The notes beneath the pieces are model-generated. The model saw only the letters and a program-made list of their open reading frames with translations, searched no databases and was not told the DNA's origin. Source: Planktomarina temperata RCA23 (lineage in GTDB: Bacteria; Pseudomonadota; Alphaproteobacteria; Rhodobacterales; Rhodobacteraceae). Taken from it: 64,000 nucleotides of DNA. Position numbers and translations under genes: made by a program. Where the stretch lies: positions 1,860,001-1,924,000 of the forward strand of contig NZ_CP003984.1 in the NCBI RefSeq assembly GCF_000738435.1, in the 5' to 3' direction. Shown here piece by piece: positions 8,649 through 16,573 of this stretch. Every line of letters starts with the position of its first letter. The first letter of the stretch is position 1.

Positions 8649-9206
8649 CTAACTTTGCTCGGCAAACTTGCGGGCATGGTACTTTTGAAAACTCTCTTCG
8701 CCGTCATAACCATGTTCAACAACCCAGCTCAACATATTGAATGTCGTGTGTTTATCAAAGGCTCCGGGCATATTGGCCACAGCAGCCTGGCTGGCGGTGA
8801 CATCGTCTGCCACCTCTTCAGGGAAAAACAGGAGTGACGGAGTAAACAGCGCGCCCCAACGGCGAACCATCTCTTTTTCCGGCAACACAGTCCCGTCAAA
8901 GTCCGTCACTTCGACGTCTCCAAACATATTTATCTGCACAACGAAGAAGTTTTCGTCGATATAATCGGCGATCTTGGCCACAGGAAAAACTTCTTCATGC
9001 ATTTTCTTACAATAGATACAGCCGCGCTGCTCAATGATCACCATGAGCCGTTTGCCTTCGGCATTTGCGTCAGCCAGATCCTCTGACAGATCTTTGAACG
9101 TGTCTCGCATCCACGGCGCCTTATGCAAACCATCGTCACCCATTTCGGCGAACCCCATGGTTGCACTCATGAAAACAACGGCGGCGGCCAATAATAAACG
9201 TGTCAT
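8649..9206 (-). CDS. soxW: SoxW, periplasmic thioredoxin
   Basis: A 185-residue secreted thioredoxin-like protein (signal peptide to about residue 20, GFA-EM). The redox motif is CIYC at 63-66 (EQRGCIYCKKMH) and the cis-proline region is LFTPSLLFF. In Paracoccus, SoxW is reduced by the membrane protein SoxV and delivers electrons to periplasmic Sox proteins. soxW follows soxV by 12 bases, as in the known soxVW pair. GGAAGGGA precedes the start. Confidence 0.9.
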   Translation of the reverse strand: MTRLLLAAAVVFMSATMGFAEMGDDGLHKAPWMRDTFKDLSEDLADANAEGKRLMVIIEQRGCIYCKKMHEEVFPVAKIADYIDENFFVVQINMFGDVEVTDFDGTVLPEKEMVRRWGALFTPSLLFFPEEVADDVTASQAAVANMPGAFDKHTTFNMLSWVVEHGYDGEESFQKYHARKFAEQS

Positions 9207-9218
9207 TGCAGTCCCTTC

Positions 9219-9959
9219 CTATCCGATACGCCCAAAACTGGGCACAAGTTCTAACATCCATTGCGCGATATAGTTCATAGAATTTGTCGCGATGAGCAAT
9301 CCAAAAACAATCAAAAACACACCCATTGCTTTTTCAACCAGCCCCAAGTGCCGCCGAAACCGCGCCATCCAGCGCATGAATGGGGCAATGAAGAAAGCCG
9401 CAATGATGAAGGGCAATGTCATTCCCAGCCCATAGGCCAAGAGCAGCAAGGCCCCATTCCAAGCCGTTTCCGCACCAGCTGCGGTAAACAAAATCGCCGC
9501 CAGAACCGGACCGACACAAGGGGTCCAGCCAAAGGCAAAGGCCAGACCAACCACATAGGAGCCGATCAGGCTGAGGTTCGACATTTTACCGGTATCAAAA
9601 CTCATCTGCCGATAGAGCAGAGCGATCTTGATCACCCCTAGGAAATGTAAACCCATGGTGATGATAATGGCAGCCGCCGCCCAGCGCAGAATATCGAAAT
9701 ATTCGCGCACAACCTGTCCAAAGCTGGTCGCCGCAGCGCCAAGCCCCATGAAAATAGTGATCACACCGGCCGCAAAAAACATGGCCGCAAGCACTGCACG
9801 GCGTCGCGTGGCGCTATCAATCTCTGAGTCGCTGCTGATTTGGTTCATGCCAACCCCAGCCAGATAACTCAGATAAAACGGCACAATTGGCAAAATACAG
9901 GGAGAAACGAAAGATAACAGCCCCGCCAAAAATGCTGAAACAATGGAAATGTCGAACAT
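9219..9959 (-). CDS. soxV: SoxV, CcdA-type membrane thiol-disulfide transporter
   Basis: A 246-residue protein with six predicted membrane segments of the CcdA/DsbD-beta family, which moves reducing equivalents from cytoplasmic thioredoxin to the periplasm. The conserved cysteines are C21 in SPCILPIVPFYLS and C148 in GWTPCVGP. Partner SoxW follows directly. The start (ATG 9959, AGGTG upstream) faces soxS across a 70-base divergent region with a clear inverted repeat. Confidence 0.93.
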   Translation of the reverse strand: MFDISIVSAFLAGLLSFVSPCILPIVPFYLSYLAGVGMNQISSDSEIDSATRRRAVLAAMFFAAGVITIFMGLGAAATSFGQVVREYFDILRWAAAAIIITMGLHFLGVIKIALLYRQMSFDTGKMSNLSLIGSYVVGLAFAFGWTPCVGPVLAAILFTAAGAETAWNGALLLLAYGLGMTLPFIIAAFFIAPFMRWMARFRRHLGLVEKAMGVFLIVFGLLIATNSMNYIAQWMLELVPSFGRIG

Positions 9960-9988
9960 GAGGCGTCACCTATATTGCAATTTGATAA

Positions 9989-10010
9989 ATTCATATTACA
10001 ATTTATGAAT
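9989..10010. promoter_or_regulatory. Candidate SoxR operator between soxV and soxS
   Basis: Inverted repeat ATTCATA / TATGAAT with an 8-base spacer (TTACAATT), in the centre of the divergent soxV-soxS promoter region. The arms match the repeat at 8601-8620 in the ATTCA/TGAAT core. ArsR-type repressors bind this kind of AT-rich dyad. Its position could repress both divergent transcripts, including soxR itself. Confidence 0.65.
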
Positions 10011-10029
10011 ACGAAAGGTCAATTTCCAA

Positions 10030-10389
10030 ATGTGGACTAAAGCACTGAGCCTCACCCTTGCGATGCTCGCCCTTCCAGCCATGTCAGAGACACGCTTGAT
10101 TATGGCGGAGGAAGAGGGCTGCATGTGGTGTGCCCGCTGGAATGAAGAGATTGGCCCGATTTATCCAAAAACACCCGAAGGCCGCGCCGCGCCGCTCCAG
10201 CGTTTGGATGTGCATGATCCTCTGCCAGCCGAGTTGCAATTCGACCGCAGCCTGCATTTCACGCCAACCTTTGTGCTTATGGTGGATGGGGTTGAGGCCT
10301 CCAGAATTGAAGGCTACCCGGGGGAAGATTTCTTTTGGGGCCTGCTTGGGCAGATGCTGATCGCGGCCGCTGTTCCCGTGAGCCAATGA
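10030..10389 (+). CDS. soxS: SoxS, periplasmic thioredoxin-like protein
   Basis: A 119-residue secreted protein with a short signal peptide (LSLTLAMLALPAMS) and the redox pair C31/C34 in EEGCMWCARW; the cis-proline region is FTPTFVL. In Paracoccus pantotrophus SoxS is needed for full sox activity and reactivates SoxYZ by thiol-disulfide chemistry. It is divergent from soxV and 31 bases before soxR. The ribosome-binding site is weak (AAAGG about 12 bases upstream). Confidence 0.88.
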   Translation: MWTKALSLTLAMLALPAMSETRLIMAEEEGCMWCARWNEEIGPIYPKTPEGRAAPLQRLDVHDPLPAELQFDRSLHFTPTFVLMVDGVEASRIEGYPGEDFFWGLLGQMLIAAAVPVSQ

Positions 10390-10420
10390 AATTCGTGTTA
10401 TTGACCCATGAGGGCCTAAT

Positions 10421-10801
10421 ATGTCACATATACTAGACAGCGTGCACATGAGGCAGAACAAAACCATGGCTTTGCCGGTTTTTGACAAAAATATTTGTCC
10501 CGAAGATATGGACAAAATGGCAGGTAACGCGGTTCGAGCCGCAAACTTTCTCAAGGCGATCAGCCATGAGGGGGGCCTCATGATTCTGTGCTATCTCGCC
10601 TCTGGTGAGAAATCCGTGACGGATCTTGAAGAGCTGCTCTCGGCCCGCCAAGCGGCTGTATCGCAGCAATTGTCGCGCCTACGGATGGAGGGGCTTGTCA
10701 CCCCACGCCGCGAAGGCAAGGTGATTTATTACAGTTTGACCGACAAACGCTCTACGCAAATCATGGAGGTCGTCTATGATCTTTTTTGCCGGGGCACCTA
10801 G
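10421..10801 (+). CDS. soxR: SoxR, ArsR-family persulfide-responsive repressor
   Basis: A 126-residue winged-helix ArsR protein of the BigR/SqrR/SoxR group; the family core ISHEGGLMILCYLASGEKSV is present, with the recognition helix near SARQAAVSQQLSRL. Three cysteines occur: C26, C57 and C123. C57 and C123 are 66 residues apart, the spacing of the reactive pair C41/C107 in Rhodobacter SqrR; C26 corresponds to SqrR C9. This predicts tetrasulfide-based sensing. ATG 10421 has TGAGGG upstream; internal ATGs at 10448 and 10466 are possible but poorly served. Confidence 0.92.
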   Translation: MSHILDSVHMRQNKTMALPVFDKNICPEDMDKMAGNAVRAANFLKAISHEGGLMILCYLASGEKSVTDLEELLSARQAAVSQQLSRLRMEGLVTPRREGKVIYYSLTDKRSTQIMEVVYDLFCRGT

Positions 10802-10810
10802 GGCGGTCAC

Positions 10811-11866
10811 ATGCTAGACACACTGTCAGAACCCGCAATTGTCGCATGGATCGGCTTGGCGGGCGGCGTGGTTCTTGGGCTCGCGGCCCGCATTGGCCGA
10901 TTTTGTACGCTTGGCGCTCTGGAAGATCTTTTTTACGGCGACAGCTCTGAGCGCGTGCGCATGTGGGGCATTGCGATTGGTTTGTCGATTGCCGGCAGTT
11001 TCGCCGCCCAGGCGCTCGGCTGGATCGATCTGACTAACTCAATCTACCTCTCAGCGGCTTGGAACCCATGGGCGAGCGTCGCAGGCGGCCTCACCTTTGG
11101 CTATGGCATGGCACTCGCAGGAAATTGCGGCTATGGCGCATTGGCCCGACTGGGCGGCGGAGATATTCGCGCCTTCATCATTGTTCTGGTCATGGGTATA
11201 TTCGCCTATATGACGATTGCAGGCCCCTTGGCCTATATGCGCATTTGGATCTTCGAGGGCGGCAGTGCAGCCCCTACCCCGCCAAGCATCGCATTTGCGC
11301 TGTCGGATCAACTCGGGCTCTCCCTTACTTGGGTCGGTATGGGCCTAGGGTTTTGCATCTTTGCCCTCGCCGCTGTCCGTCGCCCGTTTTGGCAACATCT
11401 CAAAACAATGTTTTGGGGCGGGCTGGTGGCCGGGGCGATTGTATCTGGCTGGATTGGCACACAATGGATTGCCACCCATGGCTTCGAAGAGCTGCCCGTT
11501 GTCACCCACACCTTCTCTGCCCCGATCGGTGAAAGCCTCATCTACCTGATGAGCGCCAGCGGCAATTCTGTGAGCTTTGCCACAGGATCTGTCTTAGGCG
11601 TCTTGATTGGTGCTTTTCTCGGCTCCATATTCAAAGGGCACTTCCGCTGGGAGGCCTGTGACGATGCGCGCGAGTTACGCCGGCAAATTTTTGGGGCGGC
11701 GCTTATGGGCGTCGGATCCGTCTTGGCGCTGGGATGCAGCGTTGGACAGGGACTATCGGCCTTCTCCACCCTCGCCTATGGCGCCCCTGTAACGCTCATC
11801 TGCATCATGATTGGTGCCGCAATCGGGCTCCGCCAATTGATCCAAGGGTTTCATCAAATCGATTGA
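10811..11866 (+). CDS. soxT: YeeE/YedE-family sulfur transporter (SoxT-type), first copy
   Basis: A 351-residue protein with about ten membrane segments, two pseudo-repeats and the family cysteine motifs RFCTLGA, GNCGYGAL and GCSVGQGLSA. Family members include TsuA, a thiosulfate importer that uses conserved cysteines, and SoxT proteins of alphaproteobacterial sox clusters. Transport of thiosulfate or another sulfur compound is inferred from family and place. It starts 9 bases after soxR, so it is cotranscribed with soxSR. Confidence 0.88.
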   Translation: MLDTLSEPAIVAWIGLAGGVVLGLAARIGRFCTLGALEDLFYGDSSERVRMWGIAIGLSIAGSFAAQALGWIDLTNSIYLSAAWNPWASVAGGLTFGYGMALAGNCGYGALARLGGGDIRAFIIVLVMGIFAYMTIAGPLAYMRIWIFEGGSAAPTPPSIAFALSDQLGLSLTWVGMGLGFCIFALAAVRRPFWQHLKTMFWGGLVAGAIVSGWIGTQWIATHGFEELPVVTHTFSAPIGESLIYLMSASGNSVSFATGSVLGVLIGAFLGSIFKGHFRWEACDDARELRRQIFGAALMGVGSVLALGCSVGQGLSAFSTLAYGAPVTLICIMIGAAIGLRQLIQGFHQID

Positions 11867-12082
11867 GCCCTGCGGCACTGGCAAAATTTTTGACCACCAC
11901 CGCATTTAGGACCAAATTTCTGCACCTCAATTCAGCGCCTCCAATAAGGTTCTGATCTTTCAACGCCCTGCAGAACCCTATTCCTTCTATCCCGCTCACA
12001 GTAGAATTTCGTCACCCCAAGCGCATTTGCATCCTGTAGTTTTAAGGGGCAAGTGAGGATCAAACAATAAAAGGTGTTTGAT

Positions 12083-13135
12083 ATGTTTGAACAACTCGGT
12101 TTCGAAAACCTGAACCCGACACAGGCGTCGCTGATCTTAGCATTGATCCTTGGCCTGCTGTTCGGCGCGATTGCCCAGCATCTCAAGTTTTGCTTCAGAA
12201 GCGCTGTTGTGGGCACAGGAAACAGCGCTCAAACAGCGCGCGGCATCTGGTTTATCACCTTGGGAACAGCCTTGCTCGGCACGCAGCTTTTGACTGTGAC
12301 GGGATATATCTCGTTTGACGATCACCGTTTGCTGGCAAGCGATCTTCCAGTTGCAGCAATCCTTGTCGGAGGTGTCATGTTTGGCATTGGCATGGTGCTC
12401 ACCCGTGGGTGTATCTCGCGCCTCTCTGTGCTGACCGGCTCGGGCAATCTGCGGGCCCTCACCGTGCTTGTAGTCTTCGCAATTCTTGCCCATGCGACGC
12501 TTAAAGGCATTCTAGCCCCTCTGCGCGTCTGGCTTGGCTCTGTCACCCTGCCCATGGGCGAGGTCAGCTCGCTTGCGGGACTTCCCGGCGGCGCTGCCGT
12601 TTGGGCGGTTCTGTTGGCTTTGATCTGCTTTGCCCTCGCCGCCCGCTCTGGTGTCGCTTGGAGTAAAGCGCTCTGGGCCGGGCTGCTGGGCCTCTTGGTC
12701 CCCGCGGGATGGCTTGGCACAGGCTTTGTCTTACAAGATGAATTTGACCCCATCGTGATGCAATCTCTGTCCTTTACCGCCCCTGCTGCAGATTTAATCT
12801 TTTGGACAGTGGCCTCCTCCGCCATTCCGGCCGGATTCGGAGTTGGGTTGATCCTCGGCGTGGTGCTCGGAGCCGCGGCGGCCTCCCTCAGCAAAGGTGA
12901 ATTTCACTGGCAATCTTTCGACACAGCCAAACAAACCGGCCGTTATTTCTTGGGCGCGGCGCTCATGGGTGTGGGCGGGGTATTGGCAGGTGGCTGTACC
13001 GTTGGTGCGGGTCTGGCGGGCATTGCAAGCCTCAGCATCGCCGCACTCCTTGCACTGGCCTCAATCGCTCTCGGCGGATGGGCCATGCAGGCGTTGTTGT
13101 CAGAAAAAAATAGCGCAGCTATTGGCGCGCATTAG
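12083..13135 (+). CDS. YeeE/YedE-family sulfur transporter (SoxT-type), second copy
   Basis: A second, divergent member of the same family, 350 residues, with cysteine motifs FCFRSAV, TRGCISRLS and GGCTVGAGLAG and about ten membrane segments. ATG 12083 is preferred over an in-frame GTG at 12074, because AAGGTG sits 6 bases before the ATG. It lies 216 bases after the first copy, so it probably has its own promoter. The two copies differ at most positions and may serve different sulfur species or directions (inference). A strong terminator follows. Confidence 0.85.
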   Translation: MFEQLGFENLNPTQASLILALILGLLFGAIAQHLKFCFRSAVVGTGNSAQTARGIWFITLGTALLGTQLLTVTGYISFDDHRLLASDLPVAAILVGGVMFGIGMVLTRGCISRLSVLTGSGNLRALTVLVVFAILAHATLKGILAPLRVWLGSVTLPMGEVSSLAGLPGGAAVWAVLLALICFALAARSGVAWSKALWAGLLGLLVPAGWLGTGFVLQDEFDPIVMQSLSFTAPAADLIFWTVASSAIPAGFGVGLILGVVLGAAAASLSKGEFHWQSFDTAKQTGRYFLGAALMGVGGVLAGGCTVGAGLAGIASLSIAALLALASIALGGWAMQALLSEKNSAAIGAH

Positions 13136-13145
13136 AAGATTGAGC

Positions 13146-13174
13146 GCTCAAGGGCGGGTGATCTGCCCTTGAGC
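13146..13174. terminator. Convergent terminator after the second soxT-type gene
   Basis: Perfect 10-bp stem GCTCAAGGGC / GCCCTTGAGC with a 9-base loop, followed on the plus strand by TTCTTATCGTT. It lies between the stops of two convergent genes (13135 and 13184) and can serve both. Confidence 0.8.
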
Positions 13175-13183
13175 TTCTTATCG

Positions 13184-14053
13184 TTACAGCGCCTGCAACC
13201 GTTTGAACAATGACGAAGTATCCCAGCGACCACCGCCCATCTTCTGCACGTCTTTATAGAATTGATCGACCAAGGCCGTAACAGGCAGGCTCGCGCCATT
13301 CTCATCGGCCGTCGCCAAACAAATTCCCAGATCCTTGCGCATCCAATCCACAGCGAAGCCATGCTCAAAGTGATCGTCCAGCATCGTCTCGAAGCGATTG
13401 GACATTTGCCAGCTGCCGGCAGCGCCTTGGCTAATGACCTCAACCACAGAGGCACCATCCAGCCCAGCTTTTGAGGCAAAATGCATCGCCTCTGAAAGGC
13501 CTTGCACCAGACCGGCAATGGCGATCTGGTTGCACATCTTGGTCATTTGTCCCGCACCGCTCTCGCCAATGCGACGGCAGAGCTTTGAATAGACCGCCAT
13601 AGCAGGCTCAGCGCGGTCAAAATCGGCCTGATCACCACCGCACATGATCGACAATTGGCCATTCTCAGCGCCCGCCTGGCCACCAGAAACAGGCGCATCC
13701 ACAAATGCGATGCCTTTGATGCGCGCGGCCTCATACAGCTCACGCGTGACCGCGGCAGAGACCGTGGTGTGATCTACGAAAATACTGCCCTCGGCCATAG
13801 ACGCAAAGGCGCCGTCTGGTCCCAAACAGATCGACCGCAGATCGTTATCATTGCCGACGCAGGCCATGACCATCTCAGCTCCCTTTGAGGCTTCAGCCGG
13901 GGTTGCGCCAGTTGCACCGCCATGCTCAGAGGCCCAAGCGCCGGCTTTTGCAGCCGTCCGATTGTATACTGTGACCTCATGGCCCGCACGCGCTAGATGT
14001 CCCGCCATTGGGTAGCCCATGACACCTAAGCCTAAGAACGTAATTTTTGTCAT
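13184..14053 (-). CDS. NAD(P)-dependent beta-hydroxyacid dehydrogenase (HIBADH family)
   Basis: A 289-residue enzyme of the 3-hydroxyisobutyrate / tartronate semialdehyde reductase family. The N-terminal Rossmann motif is GLGVMGYPMAGHL, the substrate loop is DAPVSGGQAGAENG, and the catalytic lysine lies in GAGQMTKMCNQ. The exact substrate cannot be read from sequence. ATG 14053 (GGATAAG upstream) is preferred to ATG 14065. It is the last gene of the TRAP/amidase operon, 17 bases after the hydroxyacid dehydrogenase, so the two may act in sequence on a C3-C4 hydroxyacid. Confidence 0.85.
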   Translation of the reverse strand: MTKITFLGLGVMGYPMAGHLARAGHEVTVYNRTAAKAGAWASEHGGATGATPAEASKGAEMVMACVGNDNDLRSICLGPDGAFASMAEGSIFVDHTTVSAAVTRELYEAARIKGIAFVDAPVSGGQAGAENGQLSIMCGGDQADFDRAEPAMAVYSKLCRRIGESGAGQMTKMCNQIAIAGLVQGLSEAMHFASKAGLDGASVVEVISQGAAGSWQMSNRFETMLDDHFEHGFAVDWMRKDLGICLATADENGASLPVTALVDQFYKDVQKMGGGRWDTSSLFKRLQAL

Positions 14054-14070
14054 TGTCTTATCCATCTCAG

Positions 14071-15030
14071 TTAAAGCTGATCGCCGGGCGCCTTACCCGC
14101 GAAAAATGCATCCAAATTGTCGAGGGCACGAAAGCCCATAGCGTCCCGCGTCTGGCCGGTCGCACTGCCAATATGGGGCAGCATGAAAATATTATCAAAA
14201 CGGCTGAACGCGGGATTTCCACCCGGCTCGACTTGAAAACAATCCAAACCCGCAGCGGAAAGCTGCCCGCTGTCTAGGGCCCCGATCAAGGCGGCCTCAT
14301 CTACCAAAGCTCCACGCGCCGTGTTCACAAACACCGCACCGGCCGGCATGAGAGCGAAGCGCTCTGCGCTCATCAAACCGTTGGTTTCAGGCGTCGCCGG
14401 GCAGTGAAGCGACAGAAAATCGCTGACCCCCAGCAGGCTTTCAACCGTGTCATGATAGACGGCCCCCTGGGTGAGCTCTTCGGCAAGCGGGCTGCGGTTG
14501 AAGTAATGCAGCTCCATATCAAAGCCGCGGGCCTTCGCAGCAAAAGCCCGTCCCACACGGCCCATGCCAATGATCCCAAGCCGCGCGCCTGTGACCTGTT
14601 TGCCAACCATAAAAGCCGGTGACCAGCTGTCCCAGGCGCCTGAGCGCACGATCCGGTCTCCCGCCACCGCATGACGCGCAGCACCGAGCATTAAAAGCAT
14701 GGCAAGTTCAGCGGTGGCATCGGACAAGACATCAGGTGTGTTTGTCACCACGATGCCGCGGCTTTTCAGTGCCGGCAAATCACAATGATCCACGCCGACT
14801 GAATGATTGGCCACAATTTTCAACCGATCTGAAAACTGCGCGACAACCTCAGCTGAAAAATGCTCAGAATGACAAGGGATGATGCCATCGAAGGCAGCGC
14901 TGGCCGCAATAATTTCCTCGGCGGTTCCTGGTCTATCTTCATAGTTGATGACCACCTCATAGTCCCGTGCCGCCCGCTCAAGCGTCGCGTCAGACAAACG
15001 CCGGGTGACCCAAATTCGTGGCTTGCTCAT
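14071..15030 (-). CDS. D-isomer-specific 2-hydroxyacid dehydrogenase
   Basis: A 319-residue enzyme of the glyoxylate/hydroxypyruvate reductase type. The NAD(P) motif is LGIIGMGRVGRAFA; the catalytic Arg is in NTARGALVDE, the Glu in CFQVEPG and the His in PHIGSAT. The ATG at 15030 overlaps the stop of the small membrane-protein gene (ATGA), which decides the start and shows translational coupling. Neighbours suggest a role in breakdown of an imported amide or organic acid. Confidence 0.87.
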   Translation of the reverse strand: MSKPRIWVTRRLSDATLERAARDYEVVINYEDRPGTAEEIIAASAAFDGIIPCHSEHFSAEVVAQFSDRLKIVANHSVGVDHCDLPALKSRGIVVTNTPDVLSDATAELAMLLMLGAARHAVAGDRIVRSGAWDSWSPAFMVGKQVTGARLGIIGMGRVGRAFAAKARGFDMELHYFNRSPLAEELTQGAVYHDTVESLLGVSDFLSLHCPATPETNGLMSAERFALMPAGAVFVNTARGALVDEAALIGALDSGQLSAAGLDCFQVEPGGNPAFSRFDNIFMLPHIGSATGQTRDAMGFRALDNLDAFFAGKAPGDQL

Positions 15031-15221
15031 TTTTTGGAAACACATTCTTCCCAGAAATTATACACCGCCGCCACGCAGACCAGCAGCGCAATCAGCATGA
15101 AGGGCAGACCGCCCGAAAACCCTGCAAAACCGGTCGAAATACTATGTGACAGGCCCGCGATGAATATGAGGAAAAGAGCCGTGCCCACAAGCCCCCCGAT
15201 GAGTTTGACAGTTCTTGACAT
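15027..15221 (-). CDS. Small membrane protein
   Basis: A 64-residue protein with two hydrophobic segments (LIGGLVGTALFLIFIAGL and MLIALLVCVAAVYNFW) and a charged tail ECVSKK. AAGGA lies 7 bases before ATG 15221; a longer in-frame start overlaps the amidase and has no such signal. It sits 14 bases after the amidase and overlaps the next gene by ATGA. No family is recognised. An accessory role to the transporter or enzymes is possible but unsupported. Confidence 0.7.
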   Translation of the reverse strand: MSRTVKLIGGLVGTALFLIFIAGLSHSISTGFAGFSGGLPFMLIALLVCVAAVYNFWEECVSKK

Positions 15222-15235
15222 GCGATTGTCCTTCG

Positions 15236-16573
15236 TTAGGTGGCTTGCGCCAGGTGGAGTTGCAACCATCGCGCGGTGCGCAAAAGACGGTCATCTTTTT
15301 CAATTGGCCCGATGAGCTGTACGCCAATTGGGAGGTTATTGTCACCCACCAAAAGGGGCAGGCTGACGCAGGGCAGACCGGCCAGGGTCCATAGGGTGCA
15401 AAATATCGGATCGCCCGTGCCTGACCCAAATTTGGGGGCTTCCCCGGTTGCGCAGGGGGCAATGATCGCATCAAATTCGACAAACAGCTCATCAAAGAAG
15501 GTTTGGGCCGAGGCCTTCACCGCAAGCGCATCTGTGTACTCAGCTTCACTAATTTTCCGACCCCGTGCCACAATGAGCTGCAGTTCGCGGCTCAGATCTT
15601 CGAAATTCGCATCAAAGACTGCGGCTTGATGTTGGCAAATTTCATATTCGTGAATGCGTGCCTGTACCGCTACAAGGTTGGCCAAAGTATCGGCCGCCGC
15701 CATGCGCGTGATCCGCGGACCGAGCACATCCAGAACAGCCTCCATCCCTTCGTGAGCGTCGGGGGAAAGCCGGTCATAAAATGGCAGGTTGAACCAGACC
15801 AAATCTGGCGCAACAGGCGCTTCAGCTTGCGCGCCGGCGCGCATTTGAGGGCGCGGTCTGGCAAAGCTGCAGCTGTCGGCCTGATCATAGCCTGCCAAGG
15901 CATCGGTCAGCAATGCCACATCTTCCAACGAGCGGCCAAAACAGCCAACTTGATCGAGACTATCGGAGGTTTTCAACACCCCTGCCCGGCTGATCACGCC
16001 CCGGGTGGGTTTAAAACCAAAGGTGCCGCAGAAGGATGCTGGCCGGATCACAGACCCGTTGGTTTGCGTTCCAATTGCCAAAGGCACGTGGCAGGCCGCG
16101 ACGGCCGCGGCAGAGCCGCTGGAAGAGCCGCCAGGGCTGTGCTCTGGATTGTGCGGATTTCGGGTGTCATTGGCGTGAACAAAGGCCAATTCGGTTGTCA
16201 CCGTTTTGCCCATAATCACGGCCCCAGATTCACGCAGACGCTCGACCAAGCGCGCATCTTTATCTGGCTGACGATCTTTGAAAATATCAGTCCCGCGCTG
16301 GGTTGGCATATCGCGGGTATCGATGACATCTTTCAAACCAACGGGCAAACCATGCAAAGGCCCGGTGCCCAGCCCTGCTTTGCGAATGCGGTCGCATTCT
16401 GCCGCCTGCGCCAAGGCGCTCTCCGGGTCCAAATAGGCCCAAGCGTTGATTGATGCATCCGTATCTGCAATCTGCGCAAGGCAGGATTTCACCAGGTCCA
16501 CGGAGGAGAGGCGACCTGAGGCGATGGCTTGCACCGCCTCAGTTGCTGTTAATGTGTAGGGGGCTATCTTCAC
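15236..16573 (-). CDS. Amidase signature enzyme
   Basis: A 445-residue hydrolase of the amidase signature family (GatA, fatty-acid amide hydrolase and relatives). The Ser-cisSer-Lys triad can be placed at K81 (VGLKDVID), S150 (SPGGSSSGS) and S174 (TNGSVIRPA), with the spacings of malonamidase E2. It starts with GTG and overlaps the TRAP large permease stop (GTGA). It is not GatA, because no gatB or gatC lies nearby and the protein is in a catabolic operon. The substrate is probably the imported amide (inference). Confidence 0.88.
   Translation of the reverse strand: MKIAPYTLTATEAVQAIASGRLSSVDLVKSCLAQIADTDASINAWAYLDPESALAQAAECDRIRKAGLGTGPLHGLPVGLKDVIDTRDMPTQRGTDIFKDRQPDKDARLVERLRESGAVIMGKTVTTELAFVHANDTRNPHNPEHSPGGSSSGSAAAVAACHVPLAIGTQTNGSVIRPASFCGTFGFKPTRGVISRAGVLKTSDSLDQVGCFGRSLEDVALLTDALAGYDQADSCSFARPRPQMRAGAQAEAPVAPDLVWFNLPFYDRLSPDAHEGMEAVLDVLGPRITRMAAADTLANLVAVQARIHEYEICQHQAAVFDANFEDLSRELQLIVARGRKISEAEYTDALAVKASAQTFFDELFVEFDAIIAPCATGEAPKFGSGTGDPIFCTLWTLAGLPCVSLPLLVGDNNLPIGVQLIGPIEKDDRLLRTARWLQLHLAQAT

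Noticed and set aside
15236-16573. GatA subunit of the tRNA amidotransferase
   Set aside because: No gatB or gatC nearby, and the gene is coupled to a TRAP importer in a catabolic operon.
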